DNA of 6,107 bases from Deltaproteobacteria bacterium (GTDB taxonomy: Bacteria; Desulfobacterota; Deferrimicrobia; Deferrimicrobiales; Deferrimicrobiaceae): NCBI GenBank assembly GCA_017889845.1, contig JAGGAJ010000110.1, positions 1-6,107 of the forward strand, in the 5' to 3' direction. The notes beneath the pieces are model-generated. The model did not search any database. It had not been told where the DNA came from and saw only the letters and a program-made list of their open reading frames with translations. This document shows, in pieces, positions 5,808 to 6,107 of the stretch. Positions within the stretch are counted from its first letter, which is position 1; every line of letters starts with the position of its first letter. The translations under genes and the position numbers were made by a program.

Positions 5808-5967
5808 GCAATAAAATGTCCGCCCGCCCTGATCCGGCATGCGACAAGAAAATTCTGGCGTGGGCAGGAATATCTACACAACGCATATGCCGATCACGAT
5901 TGCTGGGGGATTCCGCCGAAAAATGTATTGAATACTTGTGTCTTGAGCTACCCGTAGTGAACCGCTT

Positions 5968-6107
5968 TTATCCTCGCGGGGAACCGTCTTCCAGCACCCT
6001 CCAGAGGATCGCAGCCGCCACTCCGGCACCGAACCCGGCAAGATTCCCCGGAAGCGTATAGGGCGCGGGGTTGAGCAGCGCCGACAGCGGCCCGGGCCCC
6101 CACCCCC
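5968..6107 (-). CDS. C-terminal end of an unidentified, probably membrane-bound protein (runs off right edge)
   Basis: The minus strand carries an open frame from the right edge to a TAA at 5970-5968. It is too short at the window edge to stand out as an ORF. It encodes 45 residues, GWGPGPLSALLNPAPYTLPG followed by NLAGFGAGVAAAILWRVLED and a short polar tail. The second block looks like a last transmembrane helix of about 20 residues ending in a charged cytoplasmic tail. The base composition turns sharply GC-rich exactly at this stop, as expected for a gene end. The other two minus-strand frames give Arg/Cys-rich, unprotein-like translations. I do not recognise the family; the end of a secondary transporter such as a sodium:solute symporter is one possibility, weakly held. 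Confidence 0.5.
   Translation of the reverse strand, partial: GWGPGPLSALLNPAPYTLPGNLAGFGAGVAAAILWRVLEDGSPRG

Larger units (their letters stand above)
5278..5967. other. 690-bp stretch without a convincing gene
   Basis: Open frames here are short, overlap one another on both strands, have no recognisable motif and lie in DNA that is more A/T-rich than the flanking genes, so I annotate none. Besides the oxidase ribosome binding site, the leader hairpin and the nested repeats listed separately, I see three small items. CTTGGC/GCCAAG is inverted at 5406-5411 and 5421-5426. The palindrome ATTACAGTAAT lies at 5452-5462, next to a minus-strand TATAAA (5467-5462) that could be a -10 of the oxidase, with TTACCG (5488-5483) at a short 15-base spacing. 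GTATTGAATAC at 5925-5935 is followed on the minus strand by ATTTTT and could be a weak terminator for the gene at the right edge. No tRNA or IS end was recognised. Confidence 0.55.

Noticed and set aside
5573..5886. Overlapping minus-strand frames of 77-102 codons
   Set aside because: Three frames compete over the same A/T-richer DNA, none has a motif, and the nested inverted repeats explain the structure better than coding does.
5732..6061. Plus-strand frame of 109 codons near the right edge
   Set aside because: It runs antisense into the C-terminal coding end at 5968-6107, and its translation looks non-coding (mixed Cys/Arg/Pro with no domain).

Overview
The window is GC-rich bacterial DNA with a compact metal-handling (most likely copper/silver) gene neighbourhood from a Gram-negative organism. 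The Gram-negative reading rests on the RND pump plus periplasmic adaptor pair. The deltaproteobacterial (Geobacter-like) flavour of the adaptor and the cysteine-rich protein is an inference only; no rRNA or other taxonomic marker is present.

Layout: positions 1-351 (minus) encode the first 117 residues of a CusA/CzcA-family heavy-metal RND pump that runs off the left edge. It overlaps by four bases (ATGA) the stop of cusB at 348-2411 (minus), a 687-residue periplasmic adaptor with an N-terminal heavy-metal-binding (HMBD) motif, three C-terminal YHS domains and a His-rich tail. A 202-bp intergenic region (2412-2613) separates cusB from a divergent plus-strand gene at 2614-3000. That gene encodes a 128-residue exported protein with twelve cysteines in two repeats, ending in a strong intrinsic terminator (3034-3064). 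The gap to the next gene holds a short relic of an FKBP-type prolyl isomerase (3029-3154, minus) and a 13-bp hairpin (3160-3189). Positions 3205-5277 (minus) encode a CotA/bilirubin-oxidase-like multicopper oxidase with all twelve copper ligands visible. Positions 5278-5967 contain no convincing gene, but hold a terminator-like hairpin in the oxidase leader and a set of nested inverted repeats (5648-5807). From 5968 to the right edge, the C-terminal 45 residues of an unidentified, apparently membrane-bound protein are encoded on the minus strand.

How the parts may work together (inference): the small Cys-rich protein and the HMBD/YHS modules of CusB would bind metal in the periplasm. CusBA would drive export through an outer-membrane channel not encoded here. 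The multicopper oxidase could oxidise Cu(I) or other periplasmic substrates, as CueO/CotA-type enzymes do. HMBD-like 'SDKPG...CG' signatures occur in both CusB and the Cys-rich protein, linking the two divergent genes.
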